Origin: Gnetum montanum
Lineage: Eukaryota; Streptophyta; Gnetopsida; Gnetales; Gnetaceae
Assembly (NCBI GenBank): GCA_015680685.1
Contig: MNCI01004872.1
Coordinates: forward strand, 186,001-250,000
Direction: 5' to 3'
Length of the DNA: 64,000 nt
Below, piece after piece: positions 23,340 to 35,138 of the stretch. Below the pieces are notes generated by a model. That model ran no database searches. It was not told the DNA's origin and worked only from the letters and a program-made list of their open reading frames with translations. How positions within the stretch are numbered: position 1 is the first letter of the stretch; the number at the start of each line of letters is the position of its first letter. A program made the position numbers and the translations under genes.

Positions 23340-23625
23340 TTGTAGAACCTTGCCAAATCTCATGGATGAGTTCTTTCTTAGATTTTGTAGATGCTAGGGT
23401 ATTTCCCAGATATGATATACAATAGTCACAACGCTTGATTTTTGTGAAAAGTGGATAAGGGCTTGCTAGAAAATCCTTAAAAAATGACACAACATTCAAT
23501 CAAAGATGACTAAAAGAAACTACAAATAAACAAACATCTAGCTCTTCATAGAGGAGAGTGGTGAAAAAGAACTCATTTAGCCAAATCTATTTTATTGGAA
23601 CAAGGCTAGGATGATGATGACAATG
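23340..23625 (+). mobile_element. LINE (RTE-like) 3'-end fragment in copy B
   Basis: Counterpart of 2230-2485. The tail GGATGATGATGACAATGAT and the decayed LFIEES.EKELI segment are conserved, so the insertion predates the duplication. Confidence 0.45.
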
Positions 23626-24099
23626 ATAACTTGAGTTAGTATGCACAAATCTTTAAAAATCATTAATTTTAGTATCATAATTTTGAATTATTGTTGGAAA
23701 GAAAAATAAATCCAAATAAATAATATTAGTATCACTAGCCATAGTATTAGTTTGAGGAAAATGGGCAAAGAAAGTATTTTCATCATTATTAGTTTTTGTA
23801 CTACTAGCTAAATGTTGTTATTGCTTTTGAATTTAATCTAATTGGGCTTGTAATTTTCCAAACCTATATTAAGTATTTTTAGATCAAAACAAGGTTTTCT
23901 TTTTCATTCCATTCTCTTCATCCTATTTCTTCTTGGGATAGTATACAACCATATGATTTGTTTCATCATAATAAAAGAAAGAAAAATATTTTGTTAATTT
24001 TTAACAACCTTCTTCTTTTTGAATATCCTAAATTTCCTAGTAAGATTTTTGATTTCTTAATCATAATCATAGCTTGATGATGTTGATTCCTCTATCATC

Positions 24100-24546
24100 C
24101 TATTTAGCTTCAAATTTGAATGCAATTTGCTCCTTGTTATTAAAAGTACTTACTCCATCTTTTCTAATTTCAAATGATGAGAGAATACTATAAAGTTTTA
24201 TACCTATTATCTTAGAAATGTTTTTTTGAATTTTTAATGGAAGATACTTTATATTCAAATTTTTTAGAAGTATTGATAAAATATTTTGGCAAATCACTAC
24301 CTCGAATTGAACTTCACCAAGTATATTCATTTCACTCATAATATCATCCACTTAGCTAAAGAAACCATTACTGTTTTCATTTTCTTCTATGATTAGTGCA
24401 TTGAATCTCACTCTTAGAGGTAGTAGTTTACACCTTATAACCTTATCATTTAATTTATAGATTTCTTTAAGATGTTCCCACATCTTCCTAGTAGATTGAA
24501 GATGTATAATCTTCATATAGATAGCTCTATCCAAGCTATAGTTCAA
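24100..24546 (-). pseudogene. Copia gag remnant (UBN2-like), copy B
   Basis: Two minus-strand frames, 24546-24352 and 24351-24100, separated by a stop as in copy A. Motifs are STRKMWEHLKEIYKLNDKV and MDDIMSEMNILGE. Similarity to copy A is high over the whole domain. Confidence 0.65.
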
Positions 24547-25175
24547 AACGTTTGTTGCTCATGAATCATAAATTGGATTATTTGTTCATTTACTAATTGT
24601 CCTTCAAACATCATCATCTTGAACCAAGAGATATGTTTTCATTTTGAGTTTTCATAGTGCTTAATCAATGCTATCAAATCATGGAGCTCTACTTGAAGAT
24701 AAAAACTAACTTTGTGCCATTATAATTAAACACCATAAAAATCAAGAAATACAACTTAAATTGTAAAGTCCTTGAAGCATGGTTTGATACCAATAATTTT
24801 AATTTTGGTGGTGGAAACATAACATTAAGAGAAAGGTGAATCAAGACCATTAATAAATTTTACACATAAACACCATGTAGAATAAAAAATAAAATTAGAG
24901 AAGGCATAACAATTTTTAGGTAGTTTAGCTACTTAATTGGCTAGTCTACATCCACCCTAGAAATTCTCCTCTAAATCCCAAGGGGAAAAGTGTTTTCTTT
25001 AAGTAAATTTAAAAACTTATAGAACTTTTTGTTTACCACTAAGTCACATCACCAACATGTGAATTCTAGCTAAATAGAGTTTGTTTTTTTATTATTTTAC
25101 TTATATATTTTTAATATATTTTAATCTAATTTATTTAAATATTATATTTTTTAACTCTTTATACGTTACAAAACT

Positions 25176-25580
25176 CTATGACACAATACAAGGAAGTACG
25201 ATGTTCATAGAAATGTAGCATGTAAAGTAAGTTTTCTAGCAGGCATCATTGATAATAAGTTGTTGATTATTCTATTGAACATGATGTACTACAAGTAATG
25301 TTAGGTGTTGTAAAGTTGATGGAGGAGCTTGTGCTACTAATGTGTCTCTTCTTGTGGTCATTTATATTCATGAATCTTATTTGGCAAAATATCCAAACTA
25401 AAGTTGACCTCAACATGGTAACACATAGCCACATTTAAGATTCTTTCATTGACATTTATTGTAGCATGTTTGGCATACTTAATAGTGTCTTATTGTGGTC
25501 AACTACATCATTGTTATTGTCATCATCATTTAGCTCCTCCACATCGTTGTCATCCTTATTGTTAAGAGAAGATGTAAATG
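25176..25580 (+). pseudogene. DUF247 exon-3 relic, copy B
   Basis: Counterpart of 4034-4440. It retains GTTGTAAAGTTGATGG and the membrane-segment reading, with one extra small deletion (near 25258, where copy A has AAAGCTAAAGACC) and the same stop before DSF. Its spacing across the gene's suspected frame break (AGTGTCTTATTGTG to CATCATT) equals that of the gene and of copy A. Confidence 0.75.
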
Positions 25581-26610
25581 TGGGTATGGGCATAAGCATG
25601 AGCATAAGTACTAATCTAAAGTAATGACTATCATAAATACAGATGGGATATGCTTTTGCAAAATCTAGTGGTGTTGGAACACCAAATTCCTACTACCAAT
25701 AGAACCAAAAATTTAGACAAAATCAACACAATGACCATGATCTAGTACTATGTTTTCTTCATGAGCAAACTACTACAAAGCCAACATATAACATCCTTGT
25801 GTTTAGAACTTATAACCTTTGCTTTGTTATCAATTTTTATGCTTGTTCTTTAAGTATAATGTTATATTTTTTTAGTAGTATACCATTGTTAATGTATGAT
25901 GATACTTCTTCTTTTATGCTATTGAGAATTTAACTTGAGACCTCTTAATAGATATACATCTTAAGATTTGGAATTTTGGCTCTATGCTTACACATAATAC
26001 TTTGTATTTTTATATATTCTTTATCTTTTATTTATAATTGGATTATTTTGTAATTATCTTTATTAAGTCTTATTGTTCCTAAGTATGAATAGGATAGTAG
26101 AATGTTGGTGGCCCATTAGTCATATTATATTAAATTTCATTCATCAATGTTTAAATTTATTATTTTCATATTTTATTTTATTTTAATATTTTAAAATAAA
26201 GTAAGAATGTAGTTATGGAACATGTTAATGAATTTTTGGAGTTTATTCTAGTTATTCTTTTATCTTATCTTGAAATCTAGTCTTGGACATGTGACTTATT
26301 ATAGTACTTTCTTAGTGACTTCAACCCATTAGTTAATCATTAAATTATTTATTTGGATTCATGTTATCCAATTTTTAGAAAATAAATTATTAATTCTCTA
26401 ATCTAGGGATTTCCCAAATCCTATCTTTTTTCCTGTAAATACTAGCTAATGAGTGATAACATACACCCTACATCCAACCATATCGATCATAAGCATTCAT
26501 ACATAATCCAATCAAATTTCATGGACTAAAACTAGTTTTGTTATTTAGATAGTTATGATAGATCACTAGATGGTATCTTTTCAATCACACTTAGCCTCCA
26601 AATAATTAGG
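25581..26610. other. AT-rich intergenic stretch, copy B
   Basis: Counterpart of 4441-5500. I see no gene. The TATA-like site of copy A is mutated here (TCCTGTAAATACTAGC near 26432). Confidence 0.3.
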
Positions 26611-28062
26611 CTTATGAGATTGATATAGTGAAGATTAGTCAATTCCATGTACTCTATCATCTCTTCAATTTGCAACTCCTTCATGCAAATTTTAACTTTA
26701 TTGTAGGCATTAAGTTTATCAAATATAGGCTACCATGTATCACCCTGGAGTTGCTAGAGGGCTTCATTCATATTTTTTTTGGCCAATTGGATATCTCTTT
26801 CATTACTTTCTTTTTGCATGACAACCTAGTTCCTGTAGTGATGTTTGAGTTTCTCATACTTTAGGCCCATGTTATTCTAGGGATTTTAATTGCCAATTTT
26901 TATCTAATTGTATACTCCTCATTTATTGAGAGATCTTTGTTTTATGCTACTAATCTCCACACATCCATATTTACCTTTTCCAACTACTCATGCTAATGCT
27001 TAAGGTATTTCTTTAATTATTCCTTATACTTTTCAAACTTAAGAAGCCTACTATTTTCTTTGGTCAAGTTTTTGTTTTTCTTAAATACCTAGAAAAGATC
27101 CTTATTTATACCATTTAACATTGTCTCTATTAAGGATGCATCCCAGGAAATCCTTTCTTTGTTTCTTTCAACATGATGTTACTTGGCCTTGTATTACACA
27201 AAGGCCTTATCTCTTATCAGATTTAGTTGATGAAGGGTTGGATTGGACAAGTAGGCCCTTAGCTAGGTAACTTGAGCTACTTGTTGTTAATTCAATGTTT
27301 TGGCCTCTTGAAGTTTATTTTTACAATTAGGAGCTTACTTCTTATCTTAATTAATATAGTCTAGATTAATGTGATATCTTCTAGAATATCAAAGACATTT
27401 AGAGTCATTGGATTGACACCCACTAGCTTGTCTAGTACTTCATCATATTATGTTATACTCATACACCTTGAATTGATTTCTACAAATATCTAGATATCTA
27501 TCATCATAGAAAGCTCTAGTTTTGGTGTTATAGGAACCTCTAGCACTTCTTTGATTCAATCTGATATCACCTCTATAGTTTTCTCTTGCTCCTTATATTG
27601 CATAATCACCATTATGGATTCTTCTCCTTCTTTCGACATGATAGAAAAATTTGTTGCATTATCTAAAATATTTGGCATCCATTTTGATGGTAGGGATACT
27701 ACAACTCCTCTTATTGTAGAATAGCTTGGATAGTGGCTTGACTTCTTTGTATGAAGAATATGTTGGAAATATCATGCTACTACTAACTCATAGTAGGTGA
27801 AACTTTGTTTACCAAGTACTTTTGACAATTGTCTCAACTCCTTAATCCTAGCTCTAACACTTGGTGGTTCTTTAGCTAGTAGAGGTAACACTTCTTTCTC
27901 TTGAAGTTGTAGACATGGCTTCTCATTTATCATTTCTTTCCATGATGTTGTAGTGGTTCTACACAGTATGTCATTCATAAATCTTGTGATCCCTCTACTT
28001 GTATAGAGTTTCTAATTAATCAAAAGAAAGAAAGTGTCTTCTTGTCCTTATCACTTTTTTTT
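26610..28062 (-). pseudogene. Decayed minus-strand reading region eORF1, copy B (split by E3)
   Basis: Counterpart of 5500-7250; its upstream part continues at 35139-35440 on the other side of E3. The longest open piece (27978-27772) reads PLLAKEPPSVRARIKELRQL and ends YYELVVA. Lower parts read as a charged coil (ERISWDASLIETMLNGINKD, then KKNKNLTKENSRLL). Function unknown; a retroelement accessory ORF is the best guess. Confidence 0.4.
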
Positions 28063-28067
28063 GAAGT
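28063..28067. repeat. Target site duplication of E3, left copy
   Basis: GAAGT at 28063-28067 is repeated at 35134-35138 directly outside the other LTR. The unoccupied site in copy A (near 6953) has a single GAAGT, which proves the insertion boundaries. Confidence 0.95.
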
Positions 28068-28900
28068 TGATGAGTGGCAAGGTACCCCTACACTCAACCA
28101 TACGAATATGATTGTAACACACATGATCCGGTCGAACTCTGTAGACTAAGTGCCTACACGTCTCATGGAACACTTAAGGTTAATCATTCATTGTCTTCCT
28201 AGACTTACTTGTAGTTTTCATGGTGTATGGTTAAGTAAGTCTGAGGTATATGATTTTTATGTCTTTTCTGGTTTTATCTCCTATGCTACTGAGGTAAAGG
28301 GTTGAAGAGATTAAGTAACTAACTTTAACTAACTAACTAACTAAGTCTAAATTAACCTAGCATCAGCATCCGTTCCCAATTCTAGTACACACCCTAAACC
28401 AATGCAACCGTGGCTACCAAATGCTAATTGTTGCTAGGATCACCACGCGTAACACACATGCTCGAAGCGGTCGTACTGAGGCACTTAACTAGGAGAGAAG
28501 GGTTGAGAAGGAATTAATAACTAATAAAGCATGTAAATGGAAAGCAGTAAATAACAATAAATAAAAGTCCTAATTAGCCTATTCCATGCACTGCAAGGTT
28601 TATCCAAGAAGTTTGTCTTTATTGTCGTACACAAACTTGTGTTCAGGTACAATGTCTGCTCGAATAAAGATCCGTTCACTTTAGGACTGCTACTATGGGC
28701 ACATGGAAAATATTCTATCTCTGGAGTGATTAATCTACTAGAGTTTCACTATGGTCTAAGCCTAGGATGAGAAACAAGGGAGAGCCACCTCTTATTTATA
28801 GATTTTGCGGTGCACCGCGATATCGCATACGCGATATCGCAAGGGACAACGTAATATTGCGTACGCGATATCGCTACCAATGCGATATCGCGTCCCAGCA
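28068..28900 (-). repeat. 3' LTR of E3 (833 bp)
   Basis: On the plus strand it runs from TGATGAGTGGC to CGTCCCAGCA, i.e. TG...CA on both readings. TATA box on the minus strand at 28801-28794. Four perfect GCGATATCGC palindromes lie upstream of it, at 28817, 28831, 28865 and 28882. Confidence 0.92.
28817..28891 (-). promoter_or_regulatory. Palindrome array of the E3 LTR promoter
   Basis: Perfect GCGATATCGC at 28817-28826, 28831-28840, 28865-28874 and 28882-28891, plus a decayed one (GTAATATTGC, 28851-28860). The nearest is 15 bases from the TATA box. In the other LTR (35030-35125) the same sites are mostly changed to GTGATATC, GCGATATT or ATGATATC, as expected from C-to-T change at CG. Confidence 0.7.
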
Positions 28901-28913
28901 TACCCCCATGACT
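28901..28913 (-). other. Polypurine tract of E3
   Basis: On the minus strand AGTCATGGGGGTA, adjacent to the LTR start. Identical to the tract of E1 at 536-548. Confidence 0.75.
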
Positions 28914-31140
28914 GAATGAAAACTCTTCCTCAAGTTCCTTACAAAATATTGAGAAGGTATGGGATTATTTACTGAATGGAACTAACAGGATGACATGTGA
29001 ACGGATCATCATTATAAGACAAAACTGGTGTTCATGACAACAAGAGTGAACACCTTATTACATTTGACATCAGGACTTACTTGGCAGCTGAGCAAGAAGA
29101 AAGAAGAGAGAAGAAGTCTTGCTACTACCAATGCCAAGATTGTGCCTTTGTTATCCATCCATAAGCACATCATTGATCTTCCTCCTTGCATAGCTGCTCC
29201 AGCGCTCCTCCATTCCATGTGTTCCTTCCAGATCCAATCCGTTGTTGCATGATTGCCATATGCACACACAACATAATCTTATATTAGCAAGGGTAAATGA
29301 ATTTCAATGTAGTTGATACCTTGCTTCGGTGTGGCTAGGTTGTGGTATGGCTGATTGAGGATCTGGAGATATAATATTAGTGACTATCGAAGGTGTAGGG
29401 GTTAGGAGAAAATCGAAAAAATTGGGCCCTATACCCCCATGACTAATCGCAAACCTCCGGTAGAGATAGAATGGAGAAAGAAAAGGAATAAGAAAGATAG
29501 ATAAATAGGGACAACTAATGTTGTTGAAATGGATGTCAAGATGGAAATGAACAAAATAAATTAGATTGCAAAAATATTAGGGAAAAGAATTTAACTGGTG
29601 CACCAAAGAGAAATGTCAGTGGATCCTCCCCAAAGTAGGCTCATGCCCTTAATGCCCTGACAAACCCACATTCAAAGAGTCTGTAGGCTCTGGGAATGTC
29701 ATTGGAACAAGAGTTAAAGTCTTAACCACAAGAATTTACCAAAAAGAAAACAATGTATTAACCAAAATATATACACTAATGATACAATCGACAATGAGGT
29801 GAACAATGGAGAGAAGGATGGAGAGAAGAGAATTGGAATGGAATTCCAAGAACAAGGTGGTGTACAGCCCCCTGTGCAGTTCATGATTAATGTGACTTAG
29901 TAGATCTCATTCCAACTCCAGCCTCAAACAAACCACTTCTAGTGACTTCGCATTAATACATTTGGCCAAACATCCCCTTGACGTAACAAGAATGCCTTCA
30001 CCAAGAGTCACCACCATTTCGACGAAATAGAGGAGAGAAAGGGAAGTGAGAAGGGCCTTAGTTAGAGGGAACATTTTTAGTTTAGTTCCATAACCAGTGC
30101 TTGTAGCCCAAATGATTATTTTGTCTAAGAGGTGTGCTTTGAATTCTCACTTTTCTCTTTTTTCTTTGTATTTTATGTGTTTATACGTGAGAACCACACC
30201 ATGCAAAGACTTTGTTATTTTTATTTGCTCAGCTTCCCAATGATTGGGTAACGTTGAAATGGTAAGAAAACTCAAGAAGAAAACATCCAAGCACCCAAGA
30301 GAATGGCCAACACAAATAAACCAAGTTCCCTTGAAGTCACACTCTTTTCAATCCTTGAGTACTTCCTTAATTTGAGAAATGCCCAATCATCAATTCGTTA
30401 AAGTTCTTATTAGAAAGGGACTGTACATTTCCAAGCCGAGAGAGACCATAGAAAGTGTGGATGAATGGATGAAGTGAACTCATTGTCTGCTATATCAAAA
30501 GAAACATACCTTAGTATTAACATCATGACTTAAAGGTAAAAACCAAACATTAGCAATCAATAGAAAAGCAGTTCATACCATCATTCCAAACACTTATTGA
30601 ATGACAAACTTACAAGGTGGGTAACACACACACACACACACACAAAATGAAAAAGTATAACGATGTTGTAAAACAAAAACAAGAAAATTTAAAGAAAGTT
30701 GTAAAACAAAAACTTGTAAAAAAATGTGTAAAACAAAAATGTGTAAAACAAAAAAATTAAAAAGAACTGAGAGCCTCAAGTGATTAGCATAGATGGCCAT
30801 CTCCCCCATGACTAAATGGAAAGGGAGAGATCCAAAATAATGAGCACCTATTTAAATTTCGTAGAAGTGCCCAACTTCTTCCCATTGATGTTCTTAGATT
30901 AAGGGGTGGAAGTTGGTGACACTCAAATTCCAATGTGTCTATGCCTTCGTTGTTGGCGTGGGTTGTTTCCTCAGCTCATTCCATGCATATTTGTCAGTTG
31001 CTCGTTCGAGTAGCTGTCAACCACAGGGTGTCTACTACTGGTTGTGTGGTTGCTACATACAGGCATCTTTGTTTCACAATTTCAAGGGCACACCTATTGC
31101 ATGGAGGAGATGTTGTGCATTCCTCCATGTCATCACCCGA
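28914..31140. other. Non-coding 3' region of E3
   Basis: No reverse transcriptase or integrase motif on either strand. It holds an (AC)11 microsatellite at 30624-30646, AAAACAAAAATGTGT-type repeats at 30670-30755, and two further copies of the polypurine-like AGTCATGGGGG (minus strand, 29444-29434 and 30813-30803). Confidence 0.5.
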
Positions 31141-31701
31141 TCAGTCACTGTATGTGATGCATGGAATTTTCCTCTTCTCGATCTTTCCATAAATATTTAC
31201 CTTAGAGATTTCCAAGGAAAGATCATGAATTCCTAGGCATGCATCTACTGTACTTAGCCATGCCCTTCCCATTATAATTGGGAAGTCCCCTTTATCTTTG
31301 TTAACTTCAATCACCAGGAAATCAGTTGGGTAAGACCAACCACACATAGTGCTAATGATGTCCTCCACCAATCCCAAGGGAATGATGATGGACTAGTCTG
31401 CCAACTCTAGTTTGATGTTGCTCTTCTTAAGTTGGGGTAGGTTCTAGGCTTGATACATCTCTCGTGAAATTAAGTTAACTCTGGAACCTGAGTCAAGAAT
31501 AGCCCTATGTGGTTCATTTCTGGTGAGTTGGAGGTAGATTAAGAGACTCCCAGTGTCAGTTAGTTTTCTAGGAAGGTGGCCTACCTTGATCCTATTGGTT
31601 ATGGTATATGTTAACATAACCGTATGCGTTGAGCTCTGATTTTGGACCGAAGGGAGCTCCGAAGCTCTATGTGTCAGAGGAGTGATCACAGACTCAACCA
31701 C
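31141..31701 (-). pseudogene. E3 aspartic protease
   Basis: The active site reads AILDSGSRVNLISREMY (minus strand, about 31500-31447), so the catalytic DSG is intact. A stop and a frame break separate it from the C-terminal half, which contains FLVIEVNKDKGDFPIIMGRAWL near 31325-31260. Arrangement and length fit a plant gypsy protease, which cuts the gag polyprotein. No RT follows. Confidence 0.75.
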
Positions 31702-34155
31702 TTGTTATTGTGAGAGCTTGTCTGGGATTTTGGTTCTAAAGAAAGCTCTTATCTTTTTATGGTTGTCAGAACCAATAGCAGGTTGAATGTTTATGACTCT
31801 CGTAGCGTTTCATTGCTACGGGTGAGTAGGGAGTTCCCCTTGCATTGTTGGAGCAGGAGGTGTTATGGGAACTATTGGTGGAAGAGGTGCGGATGGATTA
31901 GGAGGATGGTATGGGTATGGAGTATCTCTCGGAAGAGAAGGAGTCCTTCTAAAGTACTCCCAAACTTGGTAGTGATGGTGGGGAGTTGTGTGACCCATAG
32001 AGTCACTTGGAGAAATTAGCTGCTACACGTAGTAGCCATAAGGATTGGGTTGCTGGTAAGGGGATTGATGTTATGGTGGTGGCATCCCCCATGACTATGG
32101 GTATTACCACTGCTAATGTTTTTTGATGGGTTGTGGTGGAGTTCCACTTTAATAGTATGTCAATGGTTCGTGGAACTGGCTTGGGTTACCTTGAGGATAA
32201 GGTAACCTACGGGGTTTCTACCGTCTATTGAGTCTCGGGTTTAGTGCATATACCCCAGACTCTTGTAGATGTGAGATGATTGGAAAACATCCGTTAGGAT
32301 GGTCATAGTGGCAGATCTCACATCCACCATCATCATCTGTGTTTGAATTCACAACCTCATCAGAGATAGTTATTTTCCCCTTACCCTTGTTGTGTGCAGG
32401 GCCTGAATCTCTCTGCTTTGTCTTGTTCTTGTCACTACTTAGTTCCTCCTTAGACTCTTCTACAATCTTTAGGAAAATTTCAATTTTACTGTCTAAGGAG
32501 ATCCATACTTCATCTACCTTAGCTGATACTTCTGTTGTTAGGTTCTGAAGTGGCAAGGTTTTTCTGTTCACCAACTCTTCAATTGGTGACTCATCCTCTT
32601 CATCGCAAAATCTCACTCCCTTTTTTCAAAGAGAGGGATCATGGTTATATTCTTCTACACTTTCCCTTTTTCATAGCTCCCCTTCTTCTTTGGCTACTTG
32701 TTCCAACAAGCGATGAACTTCATGGGATCTAAGCTCAGATAATCTTCCTTGGGCATAAGTCCCAAGGGTTCTCTTGGTTTCATACCTTAGCCCATCTAAG
32801 ATATGACAGAGTTGATCCCGCTATGCATAACCATGGCCCGGGCAATGATGTAACAATGCGTAGTAGCAGCCCATGGGAACATCCAAGGGTTTGTGATTTC
32901 CTTGCTTCCATCCTTGGATCTGCTTATGCAAATTAGACACTCTAGAGTATGTTTGATACTTATTGTTGAAGAGTTCTAACATCGTACTCCACCTCCTGAT
33001 GGTTTCCAGTTCTAAGGAGCAGTACCAACTCTCTGCTTCCTTGATGAGTGTCCTGTGAAACAACTTTAGTTTTTGCCACTTGTTTTCTATGTTTTGCATA
33101 GCACAAGCATTGTGGAATGCCTGTAAATGGTTTTTCGGATCCACATTGTATCCCCCTTTAAAGCGTGGGATGTTGTTCATGTCTAAGCACTTGATCCGAC
33201 TATCTTTTAAATGCCTTGTTGGGATTCTTACTACCTCTGTTATGTTTAGAATGCTTTGGGTGGCAAGTAGGGGTTCATCATGATTGTCTCTTTCATGACA
33301 TCTATGATGTCTCCGTTGTTCCCTACTTTCCCTTCATTCATGCCTAGATTCTCTAGACTACCCTCATCCTCTCTCTCGACTCTCTCATCGAGGTCTCTCA
33401 TTTTTCTTACCTTTATCCTTTCCGTTATGCTCTCGATGATTGCACCCCAATGTGGAAGGAGAGGATGAGTGATGAGATGAAGGGGAAGAAGAAGGAGAAC
33501 CATCTCCATGACGATGTTTCTTGCCTTCTCTTCTATGGCTTCGGCCCTGATAGTGATGACGATCTGAGTGCCCGTCCTTGTCATGTGTTGTTGTTCCCTC
33601 AGTGAATAGCTGGTGTTCATGGAAATTAGAACCAGGGTTTTGTATTGTCGAGCATAGTTTCTGATACCCCACCTCCTCACCATCATTAGGAGGGGGAACA
33701 TCTTTCGATAGAGAACCCGTTGTAAGTGGTTCACCATCTCTTATTTCACTTAGGACGTGCGAGACCTCTTTGCCCTTCAACAATATATGTTGGCTCTCCT
33801 ACATTGAGTCCCTCATACATTGCAAAGCTATGGGATGGTAATCCCTTACATCAAAATCTGCTACAATGTATTTAGCATATAATTCTGTCATGCCGATCTG
33901 TGCCAAAGCATGGAGGAGCATGTTGGGGACTGCACGATATAGGGGTAATACTATGTTACCTTGCAAGTCTCTCCAGCACATCTATTCATCTTGAAGGAAG
34001 ATAAAAGTAAAATTGGGAATATACTCATCTGGATAAGTATATTCCACCCTATATTGTTGAGGAATCGGCTGATTTAGGTTATGTGTTTTTGATTGCCGAC
34101 TGTTCTTTGTATGATCCCTAGGTGATGTGCTCTTGTGAGAAGACGAAGAAGACAT
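31702..34155 (-). pseudogene. E3 gag
   Basis: Begins with ATG at 34155 (MSSSSSHKSTSPRDHTKNSR) and hits a TAG at about 33982, then continues as CWRDLQGNIVLPLYRAVPNM. The serine-histidine-rich linker is at 33600-33400. The core gag domain is open at 33180-32821: PRFKGGYNVDPKNHLQAFHN, then KLFHRTLIKEAESWY and LELFNNKYQTYS. A zinc-knuckle-like CEICHYDHPNGC lies near 32310, with spacing slightly off the CX2CX4HX4C norm. Several stops and at least two frame shifts. Confidence 0.75.
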
Positions 34156-34278
34156 GATGTCTTATAGGTGTGCTAATTTTACTATTATATAGTTTTTTTT
34201 GTTGATTAACCCTAAGGTTCATTTAAGCTTCCATTGATGTAAATGATCTCTTATGTCCTACTTAGTGCACAAACACTT

Positions 34279-34299
34279 AGTCCCCAGAAATGGTGCCAA
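34279..34299 (-). other. Primer-binding site of E3
   Basis: On the minus strand TTGGCACCATTTCTGGGGA starts at the first base inside the 5' LTR. It resembles the tRNA-Asp-complementary site TGGCGCCGTTGCCGGGGA known from Athila/Tat elements, with several changes at CG positions. Confidence 0.7.
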
Positions 34300-35133
34300 T
34301 GATGAGTGGCGAGGTACCCCTACACTCAACCATACGAATACGAGTGTAACACGCGTGATCTGATCGAACTCTGCAGACTAAGTGCCTACACTCCTCATGG
34401 AATACTTAAGGTTAATCATTCGTTGTCTTCCCAGACTTCCTTGTAGTTGTCACGGTGTATGGTTAAGTAAGTTTGAAGTATATGATTTTTATGTCTTTTC
34501 TGGTTTTATCTCCTATGCTACTGAGGTAAAGGGTTGAAGAGATTAACTAACTAACTAACTAAGTCTGAATTAACCTAGCGTTAGCAGTCGTTCCCACTTA
34601 CCATACACACCCTGAACTGATGCAACTGTGGCTACCAAACGCTAATTATTGCTAGGATCACCACGCGTAACGCACGTGCTCGAATCAGTCATAATGAGGC
34701 ACTTAACTAGGAGAGAAGGGTTGAGAAGGAATTAATAACTAATAAAGCATGTAAATGGAAAGCAATAAATAACAATAAATAAAAGTCCTAATTAGCCTAT
34801 TCCATGCACTGCAAGGTTTATCTAGGAAGTTCATCTTTATTGTCATACACAAACTTGTGTTCAGGTACAATGTCTGCTCAAATAAAGATCTATTCACTTT
34901 AGGACTCCTACTACGGGCACATGGAAAATTTTCTATTTCTGGAGTGATCAATCTGCTAGAGTTTCACTACGGTCTAAGCCTAGGATGAGAAACATAGGGA
35001 GAGCCACCTCTTATTTATATATTTTGTGGTGCACCATGATATTGCGTACATGATATCGTGTGGGATGCGATATTGCGGTGGATGCGATATCACGTACGTA
35101 ATATCACGACCCATGCAATATCGTGTCCCATCA
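34300..35133 (-). repeat. 5' LTR of E3 (834 bp)
   Basis: Plus-strand limits TGATGAGTGGCG to GTGTCCCATCA. TATA box on the minus strand at 35019-35012. Its palindrome array is heavily decayed compared with the other LTR. Confidence 0.92.
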
Positions 35134-35138
35134 GAAGT
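35134..35138. repeat. Target site duplication of E3, right copy
   Basis: GAAGT, matching 28063-28067. Sequence then resumes as GCTTCCTGATTTCAAGG, matching copy A at about 6958. Confidence 0.95.

Larger units (their letters stand above)
21846..24794 (-). mobile_element. Ty1/Copia remnant in copy B
   Basis: Same element as at 1352-3655 but longer. The primer-binding site (TTGGTATCAAACC on the minus strand) lies at about 24783-24794, gag at 24546-24100, a long decayed middle, and integrase core at 22133-21850. The latter reads MNVCRFFDIIGLNGSKYFLL then TIDDFTRIF, matching the Copia pattern D..GP....G.KYF.TFIDD.SR; the first aspartate context is degraded. RT and RNase H are absent. A LINE fragment (23340-23625) is nested in it. 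Confidence 0.7.
28068..35133 (-). mobile_element. Ty3/gypsy element E3, gag-protease only
   Basis: A complete-ended LTR element of 7066 bases read on the minus strand: 5' LTR 35133-34300, primer site about 34299-34279, gag from 34155, protease 31701-31141, then about 2.2 kb without coding domains, a polypurine tract and 3' LTR 28900-28068. Reverse transcriptase, RNase H and integrase are absent and there is no sign of a recent deletion scar, so the element must have depended on another for replication. Stops in gag make it dead now. The LTRs differ at roughly 7% of bases by my count, mostly transitions. It sits inside eORF1 of copy B. Confidence 0.9.

Noticed and set aside
30913-31236. 107-codon plus-strand frame
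   Set aside because: It overlaps the C-terminal half of the E3 protease on the opposite strand and shows no domain.
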